Below the pieces are notes generated by a model. It was not told where the DNA came from. It ran no database searches and was given only the letters and a program-made list of their open reading frames with translations. Below, piece by piece: positions 24,574 to 33,055 of a stretch of DNA of 64,000 nt. Numbering within the stretch: position 1 is the first letter of the stretch; every line of letters starts with the position of its first letter. The DNA is taken from contig NZ_AP023355.1 of the NCBI RefSeq assembly GCF_016865425.1, positions 4,338,198-4,402,197 on the forward strand, read 5' to 3'. Position numbers and translations under genes: made by a program. The DNA comes from Actinocatenispora thailandica (GTDB taxonomy: Bacteria > Actinomycetota > Actinomycetes > Mycobacteriales > Micromonosporaceae).

Positions 24574-24731
24574 CGGGGGCACGCCTTTCCGCGCGGCCGG
24601 GGTTGCGCGGTCGCACGCGCTGGTTCGAGGGGTTGGTCGGCAGCCGCGGGCCCGCCGAGCTGGTGCCGCGTGGCGCGCGTCGGCCGACCGGTGCCCGGTT
24701 CCCGGGCTACCGGTCGGAGGCGTCGTTCCAT
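24570..24731 (-). CDS. Possible 53-residue upstream ORF overlapping the GT start
   Basis: The frame from ATG 24731 ends with TGA sharing ATGA with the glycosyltransferase start. The product is Arg/Pro/Ala-rich (MERRLRPVAREP and on to PRPRGKACPR), with no recognisable domain and no clear ribosome binding site. It lies wholly within the predicted mRNA leader. It might be a leader peptide for translational coupling, or simply a chance frame. Confidence 0.25.
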   Translation of the reverse strand: MERRLRPVAREPGTGRPTRATRHQLGGPAAADQPLEPARATAQPRPRGKACPR

Positions 24732-24933
24732 CGCGTGGCCAGCCACGCTCCCGACTACGACAGGGAGTGTAGTAACAATGCCTACGACACTCAAGCGTCG
24801 TAGCTCACCCGAACCGCCGACCCGGCACACCGTCGCGGCGGGTCATCGGTCGGCCGCCGCGGGTCAGCGGTCCCGGGCGGCGAGGGGGGCCACCCGCAGC
24901 CGGCGCGCCCCCGCCGCCACCGCCAGCCCACGG
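24574..24933. other. Leader and promoter region of the GT gene
   Basis: Besides the short frame above, this 360-base stretch contains a roughly 185-base leader and the BlaI-type promoter at 24750-24803. From 24804 to 24933 I see nothing but GC-rich sequence after the stop of the small Cys/His-rich gene. Confidence 0.55.
24750..24803 (-). promoter_or_regulatory. BlaI-type operator/promoter of the GT gene
   Basis: Read on the minus strand it has a dyad CTACGAC-N8-GTCGTAG around the -35 (TTGAGT, 24794-24789), a 17-base spacer and -10 TACACT (24771-24766). A second dyad ACTAC-N10-GTAGT lies over the -10 and start. It aligns without gaps to the blaI promoter at 35308-35361, with 41 of 54 bases identical by my count. 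This is strong evidence for shared control by the BlaI protein encoded at 35372. Confidence 0.8.
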
Positions 24934-25110
24934 TCAGGCGCTGGCCGGCCCGGCCGGGACGGCGGGCACCGGAGGCAGATAGCGCTCGCACGGGCACTGG
25001 GGCCCGGCGAGGTCCGGGTGCTCCACGCAGCGGTCCTCGGGCGAGTCGTGGTAGCAGACGTCGTCGTGGTCGACGTCGGGGTGGCCGCAGTGGTGGCACC
25101 CGGCAGGCAT
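24934..25110 (-). CDS. Small Cys/His-rich, probable zinc-binding protein
   Basis: This is a 58-residue protein. ATG 25110 has GAGGGGG 8 bases upstream. It contains CHHCGH near the start, then DHDDVCYHDSPEDRC, EHPDLAGPQCPCERY. This gives six Cys and several His/Asp spaced as in a compact zinc ribbon or treble-clef fold. The C-terminal tail is Pro/Ala-rich. It lies downstream of the MoxR/DUF58 operon on the same strand with a 182-base gap, and could be a separate transcript. I do not recognise a named family. Confidence 0.65.
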   Translation of the reverse strand: MPAGCHHCGHPDVDHDDVCYHDSPEDRCVEHPDLAGPQCPCERYLPPVPAVPAGPASA

Positions 25111-25292
25111 GGCAGTCCCCCTCGCCCGGGCCGCCGCTGCGGGCCCCGGTGCGTCCCCAGGTCGGCGGCCCCAGCCGGGGCGTACCGCCGCTGGCCTGCC
25201 GGAACCGTGTGAGCGCGCCGAGCGTACGCGGTGCACGACAAGGCCCCGGCAAGCGTGCGGCAAGGCCGCCGCACTGCCGCCCCCGGGTACGG

Positions 25293-25796
25293 TCAGCGGC
25301 GGGTGGCGGCGCGGGCCAGCACCCAGGCGACCGCGGCGGTGCCGAGCGCGGCGGCGAACACCGCGGCGGTACCCGCGAGCGGGTGGACCGCACCGACCGC
25401 GTAACACAGCAGCGAGACGACGAGCCCGATCCCGCCCAGCGCGGCGGAGCGCAGTACCCGGCGGGCCGGTGGCGCCGGGTCGGTGCCGGCACCGCGCTGC
25501 TCCCAGCTCCAGGCACCCAGCTCGGCGGCGACGAACAGCAGCACCCCGAGCGGGCCGAGCAACCAGGTCCGGTCCGTGGCCAGCAGGCCGAGTACCGGCG
25601 GGGCGCTGGCCAGCAGCGTCAGGCCGAAGCGGTCGTCGCGGGCGAGGAGGCCGAAGACCGCGGCGGCCAGTGCCAGCACCGCGCAGCAGGCGAAGATCGG
25701 CCGGGCGTTGGCCGGTCCGAGCGCGAGCGCCACCGCGTTCACGACGATGACGCAGCCCAACGAGCCGGCGGCGAGGAGCAGCCGCGGGCCGGTCAC
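25293..25796 (-). CDS. Membrane protein of the MoxR/DUF58 operon
   Basis: This is a 167-residue protein, GTG overlapping the DUF58 stop as GTGA. About five hydrophobic helices fill the length: LLLAAGSLGCVIVVNAVALALG, IFACCAVLALAAAVFGLLA, LGPLGVLLFVAAELGAW and two near the end. The linker EQRGAGTDPAPPARR lies mid-protein on one face. There is no known domain. Genes for small membrane proteins often end such operons and may anchor or assist the DUF58/DUF4129 partners. Confidence 0.7.
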   Translation of the reverse strand: MTGPRLLLAAGSLGCVIVVNAVALALGPANARPIFACCAVLALAAAVFGLLARDDRFGLTLLASAPPVLGLLATDRTWLLGPLGVLLFVAAELGAWSWEQRGAGTDPAPPARRVLRSAALGGIGLVVSLLCYAVGAVHPLAGTAAVFAAALGTAAVAWVLARAATRR

Positions 25797-27085
25797 CGGG
25801 CGGCCCGGAGCGAGCGGCGGCCGGCGCGGCGCAGGCCGCCGACCACGGAACGGGCCAGGCCGCCAGGACCGACGGTGACGACCGGGATGCCGACACCGGT
25901 CAGCGCGGCGCGGCGACGGTCGATCTCCAACCGCCACAGCCGACGCGCGACCACCTCGGTGCTCGACGTGGGCGGCGGCAACGCGTCGCCGGCGTCCAGT
26001 ACCGCGACCGCGACCGTGCGCCCCTTGGACCGCCACTCCTGGCAGAACCGCACCACGCTGCGCTGGTACAGCGAGGTCAGCGCGATCACCAGCGCCGACT
26101 CGGGCACCGGCAGCCGGTGCGAGACCCAGTTGTGGCTGGTGGTGTCCACCGCGTCGGCTCCCATCGCGAGCATCGTCTCCAGCAGCTGGTACTTGGCGCG
26201 CTCGCCACCGGCCGGATGCAGCGTGCGCCAGCCGCCGCCGAGACCGATCAACCCGACCCGGTCGCCGGCCTGCAGGTGTACCGAGGCGATCGCCCAGGCC
26301 GCGCGGGCGGCCCGGGCCAGTACCTCGGTGGTGCCGTCGGTGTAGGTGTCGAGGACGACGACGACCTCGCCGGACAGCTCCGGGTGGTGCCGGTTGACGT
26401 ACGGGCGGCGGTGCCGCGCGGTGGCGCCCCAGTTCAGGTCGCGCAGCCGGTCGCCCGGCTCGTACGGGCGCAGCTCGGCGAACTCGTAGCCCTCGCCGAT
26501 CCGGCGTGCCTGGTGCACCCCAGCGGCGGTGCGCGACTCGGCCGGATCCAGCAGCCGGTTCAGCCGCTCCACCTGCGGCAGTACCCGCAGCGACGGTCCG
26601 GTCGCGACGCGGCCCTGCCACACCAGCAGGCCGCGCGGCGCCCGGGCCCGTACCCACACCTCGCCGACCGGGTGCCGGCCCCAGTGCGCGGCCCGCAGCA
26701 CCACCGGCAGCCGGACCGGCCCGGCGGCGGCGGGCATCGCCCACCGCGTCGGGTGGCCCGGCACCGCGGCCATCCCGTTCGGCGTGCGGATCAGCACCTC
26801 CAGGTCCAGCGGGCCGGACCAGTCGAGGGTGATCTCGCCCCGCAGCAGGTCGCCTTCCAGCAGTTGCTCGGTGTCCACCGTGATGCCCGCGGTGACCGGC
26901 AGCGGGCCGGTCCGTGCCAGGCCGAAACCGAGCGCGAGCAGGAACGGCACCGCCAGCGCCACCACCGCGGGGGCGCCGGCGACGACCGCGACGACCAGGG
27001 CGCCGATCGCGACCGCCAGGTAGGGCACCAGCCGGCCGTCGCGGCGCGGTGGCAGCATCGTGGGCTGCCCGGTGGGTGCGGTCAT
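25793..27085 (-). CDS. DUF58-domain protein
   Basis: This is a 430-residue protein, ATG overlapping the MoxR stop as ATGA. Two N-terminal hydrophobic segments (residues about 20-60: LVPYLAVAIGALVVAVVAG, VVALAVPFLLALGFGL) precede a periplasm-like immunoglobulin-type region. The DUF58 block then follows at about residues 190-320, with YEFAELRPYEPGDRLRDLNW and GATARHRRPYVNRH. A VWA-like fold is suggested by VVVVLDTYTDGTT. MoxR ATPases and DUF58/VWA proteins usually work together in chaperone-like maturation of membrane or metal-dependent complexes. The client is unknown. Confidence 0.87.
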   Translation of the reverse strand: MTAPTGQPTMLPPRRDGRLVPYLAVAIGALVVAVVAGAPAVVALAVPFLLALGFGLARTGPLPVTAGITVDTEQLLEGDLLRGEITLDWSGPLDLEVLIRTPNGMAAVPGHPTRWAMPAAAGPVRLPVVLRAAHWGRHPVGEVWVRARAPRGLLVWQGRVATGPSLRVLPQVERLNRLLDPAESRTAAGVHQARRIGEGYEFAELRPYEPGDRLRDLNWGATARHRRPYVNRHHPELSGEVVVVLDTYTDGTTEVLARAARAAWAIASVHLQAGDRVGLIGLGGGWRTLHPAGGERAKYQLLETMLAMGADAVDTTSHNWVSHRLPVPESALVIALTSLYQRSVVRFCQEWRSKGRTVAVAVLDAGDALPPPTSSTEVVARRLWRLEIDRRRAALTGVGIPVVTVGPGGLARSVVGGLRRAGRRSLRAAR

Positions 27086-28071
27086 CGCCAGTTCGGTGCC
27101 GGGACGCGGTCGACGATCTGGCGTACCACGTCGTCGGAGGAGACCCGGCGCGCCCACGCCTCGGACCGCAGCACCACGCGGTGCGCCAACGCCGGTACCG
27201 CGATGGCGCGCATGTCGTCGGGGGTGGTGAAGTCGCGGCCGGCGAGGACCGCGATCGCGCGGGACAGCTTGATCAGGGCGAGCGACCCGCGCGGGCTGGA
27301 GCCGACCTCCAGTTGCTTGTCCGACCGGGTCGCGGTGACCAGCGCGACCGCGTACTGCGCGATGCTGCGGTCCACGTGCACCTGTTCCAGGCTGGCCTGC
27401 ATGGTGCGGAACTGCTCGGCGGTGACCACCGGGGTCAGCGGCACGTCGTCCTGGCCGCGGGTGATCCGCTGGGTGAGCAGTTCCAGCTCGTCGTCCGGGG
27501 TGGGGTAGCCGACACCGGTGCGCAGCAGGAAGCGGTCCAGCTGCGCCTCCGGCAGCGGATAGGTGCCCTCCGACTCGATCGGGTTCTGGGTGGCGATGGT
27601 CAGGAACGGCCGCGGCAGCAGGTGGGTGTTGCCGTCCATGGTCACCTGCCGCTCCTGCATCGCCTCCAGCAGCGCGGCCTGCGTCTTGGCCGGCGCCCGG
27701 TTGATCTCGTCCGCCAGCACCAGCTGGGCGAACACCGGGCCGGGCCGGAAGACCGGCGTGGTGGTGGCGAGGTCGAGCACCATCGTGCCGGTGATGTCGG
27801 CGGGCAGCACGTCGGGAGTCAGCTGCAGCCGGCGGAACTCCAGCCCGGCGACCGTCGCGAAGGAACGGGCCAGCAGCGTCTTCGCCACCCCGGGCAGGTC
27901 GTCGAGCAGCACGTGGCCGTCGGCGAGCAGCCCCGCCAGTACCAGTTCCAGTACGTGCCGCTTGCCGACGACGGCGCGCTCGACCTCGGCGAGGATCCGC
28001 TTGGCCGCGGCGGCGGTACCGGCGACGCCCGGCCCGGCTGCCTCGACGCCGATCGAAGGTTGGTCGTTCAC
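27082..28071 (-). CDS. MoxR-family AAA+ ATPase
   Basis: This is a 329-residue protein, GTG overlapping the upstream stop by 4 bases. Unlike the usual GxxxxGK(T/S) Walker A, MoxR proteins carry a variant such as GVAKTLL; here it reads DLPGVAKTLLARSFA (around residues 58-72). Walker B is LVLADEINRAPAKTQAALLEAM, and sensor 1 lies in FLTIATQNPIESEGTYPLPEAQLDRFLL, a MoxR hallmark. It is presumably a chaperone partner of the DUF58 and DUF4129 proteins in the same operon. Confidence 0.95.
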   Translation of the reverse strand: MNDQPSIGVEAAGPGVAGTAAAAKRILAEVERAVVGKRHVLELVLAGLLADGHVLLDDLPGVAKTLLARSFATVAGLEFRRLQLTPDVLPADITGTMVLDLATTTPVFRPGPVFAQLVLADEINRAPAKTQAALLEAMQERQVTMDGNTHLLPRPFLTIATQNPIESEGTYPLPEAQLDRFLLRTGVGYPTPDDELELLTQRITRGQDDVPLTPVVTAEQFRTMQASLEQVHVDRSIAQYAVALVTATRSDKQLEVGSSPRGSLALIKLSRAIAVLAGRDFTTPDDMRAIAVPALAHRVVLRSEAWARRVSSDDVVRQIVDRVPAPNWR

Positions 28072-28619
28072 AGTCGCTCCACATCGTCGATGATCATGCT
28101 CAGGTACTGCAGATGGACGGGCTGGTCGAGCGCGCGGTGCTGGCCGGGCGGCGGCGGCTGGATCAGCGCCCAGGCGGGCGGCGAGATCAGCCGCTGGATC
28201 CGTGGCACGTGCTCGGGTACCCGCGCGTCGAGGCCGTGGCTGTCGGCCAGCCGGCGGCGCAGCTCGTCCCGCAGGGTGCCACGGGTGGAGAACGGGATCG
28301 CGCCGGCCGGCGCGCTGCGCAGCGTCGCTGCCAGGTCGTCGGTGAGGTCACGCAGCCCGACCGGCAGCTTCCGGTCGAACCGGTCGCCGCCGGTCGCGCG
28401 GAACGGCGAGGTCGACGGGTCGGAGCGGGCCGGCCAGCGGACCCGGCGCAGCTGCCACGCCGCCGCACCGGCGGCGAGCAGTGCCAGCAGCAGCCGCAGG
28501 ACGGTCTCGGCGCCGGCCGGCCACGCCAGGGCGAGCAGCACCGCGGCGATGCTCGCCAGTACCGCAAAGGTGACGCCGCGGCGCAGCAACAGGTTCTCGG
28601 TCGCGGGTGGTCCGGCCAT
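28068..28619 (-). CDS. Operon membrane protein of unknown function
   Basis: This is a 183-residue protein. ATG 28619 (TGATG) or a GTG three bases upstream could be the start. Two adjacent hydrophobic segments lie at residues about 15-60 (FAVLASIAAVLLALAWPAG, LRLLLALLAAGAAAW). The remaining cytoplasmic part is charged, with FDRKLPVGLRDLTDDLAATL and a C-terminal HLQYLSMIIDDVERL. Small two-helix proteins with a soluble tail are common between DUF4129 and MoxR genes in actinomycetes. No function is known. Confidence 0.7.
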   Translation of the reverse strand: MAGPPATENLLLRRGVTFAVLASIAAVLLALAWPAGAETVLRLLLALLAAGAAAWQLRRVRWPARSDPSTSPFRATGGDRFDRKLPVGLRDLTDDLAATLRSAPAGAIPFSTRGTLRDELRRRLADSHGLDARVPEHVPRIQRLISPPAWALIQPPPPGQHRALDQPVHLQYLSMIIDDVERL

Positions 28620-29932
28620 CACGCCGCCCCGGTGGGCGCCATCGCGGTCAGGTCCGCCGCGGCCTCGCGCAGCGCGGCGAGTGCGGCATCCCGGTCGTCG
28701 ACGGTGAGCGGGTGCGGCGAGAACCGGGCCCGCTCGAACAGTTCGGTGAGCGCGCGCAGCGGCTCCGGCCGTACCCGCAGGCCCAGCAGCACCCGGCGCA
28801 GGTGTTCCATCGGCGCCTCGTGGTCGTACCGGGCCAGCCCGCAGGCGGCGAGCCCCTCCAGCAGCCGGGCGTACGCCCCGATGATGGCGGTGCGTGGATC
28901 CGGGTCGGCGAGCATCGCGTCGATGCTGCCGTGCACCGTCGCCGCCATCGCCTCCCGGGCCTGCGCGAACTCGTCGGGCGCCGGCGCCGGCGCGGCGGTG
29001 CGCGGCCGGCGGGCGGCCCGGCCGACCACGATCGCGACCGCCACCAGCGCGGCCAGTACCACCACGCCCACCAGCACGATCAGGATCCAACCCAGCGCGG
29101 CCAGGTTCAGCCCGCCGGACGCGTCCGGGTGCCGCGTACCGGCCGACTGCTGCGGAGTGGGGTCGATCGGCGGCGCGGACGGCGCATCCGGCAGGCTCTC
29201 CAGGTACCTGTCGACGTCGGTGTGCGACATGCCGGAGCCGCCGCTGTCGTCCAACGCGACGTAGCCGTCGATGGTGCCGTCGCCGTCGGTGTCCACCGCG
29301 CCGACCCAGCGACCGTTGCGGCGCACCACGTACAGCCGGCTGGGGCCGAGCCGCGAGGTGGCGTCCTGCTGCCGGACGAAGATGCCGTCGATGGTGCCGT
29401 CGCCGTCCAGGTCGACGCCGATGTCGGGCTTGCCGTCGTGGTCGAAGTCGCCGACCCGGGCGGTGCCGACCGGCCTGGCGAGGCTGCCGCCGGCGCCGGC
29501 GGTGCCGCCGACCCCGCCGTCCTGCGCGCTCGGGCTCGGCGTCGGGGTCGGGCTCGACGCCGCCGGTGTCGCTGGCGGCAGTCCGGTCCGGGAGATGCCC
29601 ACCAGCGCCAGCAGCGCCAGCGCGACGACCGCGGCCGGGACCGCGATCCGCAGCGTGTGCCGCAGTCCGCGGTCGCCGGGTCGGGTCCGCAACACCAGCC
29701 GCACGATCAGGATCACCAGCACCGTCGCCACCAGTCCGGCGCCGACCACGATGCCGACCGTGACGAGGATGGCGAGCCGGTCCGGCCGGCCGTGCCGCAA
29801 CGGTGCCAGCACCGAGGTGGCCGATGCGGCGACCGCGAGCAGTGCCAGCGAAACCACCGCGCCGAGCAGGATCCAGCCGGACCGGCCCGGTCCGGTGCTG
29901 CGGGGCGGGCCGGGCAGTGGCGGTGGGTTCAC
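28619..29932 (-). CDS. DUF4129 membrane protein with EF-hand-like calcium-binding insert
   Basis: This is a 437-residue protein with GTG start 29932; there is no strong ribosome binding site, so the start is uncertain. Three hydrophobic segments lie at the N-terminus (residues about 20-110). A Thr/Pro/Ser-rich linker and an extracytoplasmic region with calcium-type loops follow: DFDHDGKPDIGVDLDGDGTID and VDTDGDGTIDG, of the D-x-D-x-D-G-x-x-D form. Next comes a further membrane helix (LAALGWILIVLVGVVVLAALVAV). The C-terminal DUF4129 domain contains TAIIGAYARLLEGLAACGL, with the last 60 residues typical of the family. DUF4129 domains normally accompany transglutaminase-like proteins; none is encoded here. 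The calcium loops are an unusual addition. Confidence 0.8.
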   Translation of the reverse strand: MNPPPLPGPPRSTGPGRSGWILLGAVVSLALLAVAASATSVLAPLRHGRPDRLAILVTVGIVVGAGLVATVLVILIVRLVLRTRPGDRGLRHTLRIAVPAAVVALALLALVGISRTGLPPATPAASSPTPTPSPSAQDGGVGGTAGAGGSLARPVGTARVGDFDHDGKPDIGVDLDGDGTIDGIFVRQQDATSRLGPSRLYVVRRNGRWVGAVDTDGDGTIDGYVALDDSGGSGMSHTDVDRYLESLPDAPSAPPIDPTPQQSAGTRHPDASGGLNLAALGWILIVLVGVVVLAALVAVAIVVGRAARRPRTAAPAPAPDEFAQAREAMAATVHGSIDAMLADPDPRTAIIGAYARLLEGLAACGLARYDHEAPMEHLRRVLLGLRVRPEPLRALTELFERARFSPHPLTVDDRDAALAALREAAADLTAMAPTGAA

Positions 29933-30220
29933 CGGCGGGCGGCCGACGGTGTCGGTGCGGCGCGGTCGAGCGGGCACGCCGCATCGACGGCGGCAAGTGG
30001 GATCGGCATGGGCACCATTGTGCGGATCGGCCGTACTGAGCGCGATCCCGTAATCAGAGGCAATTGTCACGCGGTGCCGTCGTGGTTTGCCCGGGTCTGT
30101 TGCGATCCGCCGTCGGCGATCCGCGTCCGGCGCCGAGCCGCCGGATGCGACAGTTTCGTGCATGGCAACGAACGGGGTGTGCCGGTACGGTCCGAGACAG
30201 ACCAGGACGAAGGGGTTGCC

Positions 30221-31519
30221 ATGCGCTGGATCCGGACCGGAGTCGCCATTGCCGCCCTGCTCGCGGCGACCACCACCGCCGCGGCGGGCCCGACCGTCAC
30301 CCCCGCAGCGCACGCCGACGGCGTGCTGCACCCGCAGGCGGCGGCGTTCGCGCACCTCGACCCGTCCGGCTTCACCCTGGACCCGGCCGGTACCGCGGCG
30401 AACTACCAGGGGCTGGTGGCGCAACTGGAAAGTGACCCGCGGATCCACCGCACGTCGCTGGACGACGTGCTGTCCTCCGGGGTGGTACGCACCGGCAGCT
30501 GGCCGCTGTGCCACCCGACCCACCTGGCGTCGACGTACTCGCCGTCCGGGTTCTGCTGGGACCACGACGACGACACGACCGACCAGTGGGTGCCGCAGGG
30601 CATCACCGGCTCCGGCGACGCGTCGGCAACCGGGTACGTGGACGGCAAGCGACTGCTCGCGGCCAGCTGGCACGCACCGTCCGACGCGTTCGCGCGGGTC
30701 AGCATCGCCGACTACACCAAGCCTTCGGCCGGCGTGCCCTACCACCACCTGCTGCTCGTCGAGCCGTACCGGAACGCCAGCGGCGGTGCGGACTTCCGCT
30801 CGGTGCAGAACGTGCACGCCGACGGGCTGATGTGGTACGGGAACCGGCTGTTCCTCGCCACCGGCACCCGGTTGCAGGTGTTCAGCCTCGACCACATCTG
30901 GCAGACGATCACCAGCGGCGGCAACGCCGGCAACGTCGGCCTGTACGCCGACGGCGCGCACGCGCGGTGGCACGCCTGGGCGCTGCCGATGATCGCCGAG
31001 TACCGCACGGTGTGGGGCGCCGACGGCGGCTGGGTGTCGTGCAACTCCGCCACCGGCAGCAAGCCCTGCCTCAACTCGATCAGCCTGGCGCCGGACCGGG
31101 CGTCGTTCATCACCGCGGAGTACTACGCGCCGACCGACGGCAGCTCACCGGCCGGCGCCCGGGTGATCCGCTGGCCGCTCGCCGACTCGTCGACCGGCCT
31201 GCCGGAGACCGGGATCGTGCACGCGACCGAGGCGTACTCGTCGCCGATCTGGCACCTGCAGGGCGCGGCAACGGACGGCACCGCGTTCTACCTCACCGGA
31301 GACTGCCCCGGCACGCCACCGTCCGGTACCGATCCGAACGACTGGATCTGCATCCACAAGGCGCTGCCGGACCAGTCGCCGCACGTGCTCACCCAGGGTC
31401 CGCCGCTGACCCAGAACCTGTCGTACTGGCCGCAGACCGGCGAGCTGTGGGGCATCAACGAGCGGATCGACACCACGACCGGCGCCCGGGTCGTCTTCAA
31501 GATCATCCCGAATCCCTGA
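30221..31519 (+). CDS. Secreted protein of unknown function
   Basis: This is a 432-residue protein. ATG 30221 has AAGGGG 7 bases upstream. A Sec signal peptide is clear: MRWIRTGVAIAALLA followed by an Ala/Thr-rich stretch and a cleavage-like AHA near residue 33. The mature protein is rich in Trp, Gly and Ser and has many paired Cys (WPLCHPTHLAS and FCWDHDDD, SCNSATGSKPC, DCPGTPP). It looks beta-propeller-like (repeated VQNVHADGLMWYGNRLFLATGT and SYWPQTGELWGINE). No catalytic motif was recognised. It is encoded alone, between the DUF4129 operon and a convergent HxlR gene. Confidence 0.7.
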   Translation: MRWIRTGVAIAALLAATTTAAAGPTVTPAAHADGVLHPQAAAFAHLDPSGFTLDPAGTAANYQGLVAQLESDPRIHRTSLDDVLSSGVVRTGSWPLCHPTHLASTYSPSGFCWDHDDDTTDQWVPQGITGSGDASATGYVDGKRLLAASWHAPSDAFARVSIADYTKPSAGVPYHHLLLVEPYRNASGGADFRSVQNVHADGLMWYGNRLFLATGTRLQVFSLDHIWQTITSGGNAGNVGLYADGAHARWHAWALPMIAEYRTVWGADGGWVSCNSATGSKPCLNSISLAPDRASFITAEYYAPTDGSSPAGARVIRWPLADSSTGLPETGIVHATEAYSSPIWHLQGAATDGTAFYLTGDCPGTPPSGTDPNDWICIHKALPDQSPHVLTQGPPLTQNLSYWPQTGELWGINERIDTTTGARVVFKIIPNP

Positions 31520-31538
31520 GGCCGCAGGCCGGCGACGG

Positions 31539-31943
31539 TCAGGGCAGCGGGCGGTCCGACGCGTCGTAGCTGCGCCGGGCGGTGTCGACCTCCGGCAGGT
31601 GCTCGCCGGCCCACTCCGCGAGGTGCGCGAACAGCGGGGCGAGGCTGCGGCCGAGCTCGCTGATCTCGTACTCGACCCGGGGCGGCACCTCGGGGTGGTA
31701 GGTGCGCACCACCAGGCCGTCGCGTTCGAGCTGGCGCAGCCGCTGGGTGAGCACCTTCGGCGTGATGGTGCCGATCCGGCGGGACAGCTCGACGAACCGC
31801 TGCCGGCCGAAGGCGTTGAGGCTCCACAGGATCGGCGTCGTCCACCGGCTGAACACGATGTCGACCACCGGGCTGATCGGGCACGCCTGCTCGGCGTCGA
31901 GGGCCGGGTCGACGGCCCGATCCTCCGCCCACGTTGCGCTCAT
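31539..31943 (-). CDS. HxlR-family transcriptional regulator
   Basis: This is a 134-residue protein. ATG 31943 is preferred because GAGAGG lies 6 bases before it; the ATG at 31949 directly abuts that site. The MarR-like winged helix of HxlR is complete: QACPISPVVDIVFSRWTTPIL with Cys21, then GRQRFVELSRRIGTITPKVL, LRQLERDGLVVRTYHPEVPP and RVEYEISELGRSL. HxlR proteins with this N-terminal Cys often sense aldehydes, quinones or electrophiles. The divergent NAD(P)-binding protein is the probable target. Confidence 0.92.
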   Translation of the reverse strand: MSATWAEDRAVDPALDAEQACPISPVVDIVFSRWTTPILWSLNAFGRQRFVELSRRIGTITPKVLTQRLRQLERDGLVVRTYHPEVPPRVEYEISELGRSLAPLFAHLAEWAGEHLPEVDTARRSYDASDRPLP

Positions 31944-31973
31944 CCGCATCCTCTCGGGTTAGCCACTTTCCTC

Positions 31974-31983
31974 TAGGTACCTA
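31974..31983. promoter_or_regulatory. HxlR operator core (TAGGTACCTA)
   Basis: A 10-base perfect palindrome in the short divergent region, just upstream of TACTAT (31982-31987), a possible -10 for the NmrA-like gene. HxlR regulators of this type commonly bind GTAC-centred dyads between divergent genes. Confidence 0.65.
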
Positions 31984-32056
31984 CTATCCCGACGATGCTA
32001 GCTTTCCCACGTCGCGGCGACAACGCCGCGCCTGAGCTGGGAAAACAGGAGTCATC

Positions 32057-32884
32057 ATGATCGTTGTGACCGGTGCGACCGGCAACATCGGCGGACCGCT
32101 GGTCCGGGCGCTCGCGGACGCGGGCGAGCAGGTCGTCGCGGTGTCCCGGACCGCCGCGGAGGTACCGGACGGGGTCACGCACGCCACCGCGGACCTGACC
32201 GACGCGACGACGCTGGCCCCGGTACTGGCCGGCGCCGACGCACTGTTCCTGCTGCTCGCCGACCCGCGACTGGACCCGGCGCTGCTCGCCGACACCGCGG
32301 TACGGGCCGGGGTGCGCCGGATCGTGCTGCTCAGCTCGCAGGGCGCCGGTACCCGATCGGAGTCGCCGTCGCACGGCTGGTTCCTCGCCGCCGAGAAGGC
32401 CGTGCTCGACACGCCTGCGGCGGTGACCGTGCTGCGCCCCGGCGGTTTCGCCTCCAACGCGTACCAGTGGGCGGCGTCGGTGCGGGCCGACCGCACCGTG
32501 GCCGCGCCGTACGGGGACGTTTCGCTGCCGGTCGTCGACCCGGACGACATCGCCGCGGTCGCCGCGACGGTGCTGCGTTCCGACGACCACGCCGGCCGTA
32601 CCTACGTGCTGACCGGGCCGGCCCCGATCTCGCCGCGCCAGCAGGCGGCGGCGCTCGGTGCCGCGCTCGGCGAGCCGGTCGGGTTCTCCGAACTGAGCCG
32701 CGCCGACGCGCGGGCCGCGATGCTGGCGTTCATGCCGGGCCCGATCGCGGACACCACCCTCGACGTGCTCGGTCACCCGTCCGCCGAGGAGCGGCAGGTC
32801 AGCCCGGACGTCGAGGCGCTGCTGAGGCGGGCGCCGGGCAGCTTCGCCGGCTGGGCGGCCCGCAACGCCGACGCGTTCCGCTGA
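32057..32884 (+). CDS. NmrA-like NAD(P)-binding protein (atypical SDR)
   Basis: This is a 275-residue protein with AGGAG 5 bases before the ATG. It starts with a Rossmann motif, IVVTGATGNIGGPLVRAL. There is no YxxxK catalytic pair. LFLLLADPRLDPALLADTAVRAGVRRIVLLSS is typical of the NmrA/QOR2 branch, as is VTVLRPGGFASNAYQW. Relatives include NAD(P)H:quinone oxidoreductase 2 and redox sensors. It is divergent from an HxlR regulator and probably induced by quinone or aldehyde stress. Confidence 0.88.
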   Translation: MIVVTGATGNIGGPLVRALADAGEQVVAVSRTAAEVPDGVTHATADLTDATTLAPVLAGADALFLLLADPRLDPALLADTAVRAGVRRIVLLSSQGAGTRSESPSHGWFLAAEKAVLDTPAAVTVLRPGGFASNAYQWAASVRADRTVAAPYGDVSLPVVDPDDIAAVAATVLRSDDHAGRTYVLTGPAPISPRQQAAALGAALGEPVGFSELSRADARAAMLAFMPGPIADTTLDVLGHPSAEERQVSPDVEALLRRAPGSFAGWAARNADAFR

Positions 32885-33055
32885 CCGGCCCGGGGCGTAC
32901 CCGGTCGCGCCGGGTCGCCGCGGCCCGCGGACCGGGGCAGCCGCGCTCCGGGAGCCCGGCGGACGGCGGCGCCACCGGGCCCGCACCGGCGGGATCCGGT
33001 GGCGCCGCAACGGCTCCACATCGCACGAGCGCGGTGATGCGGGCCCCGCGGTCGG

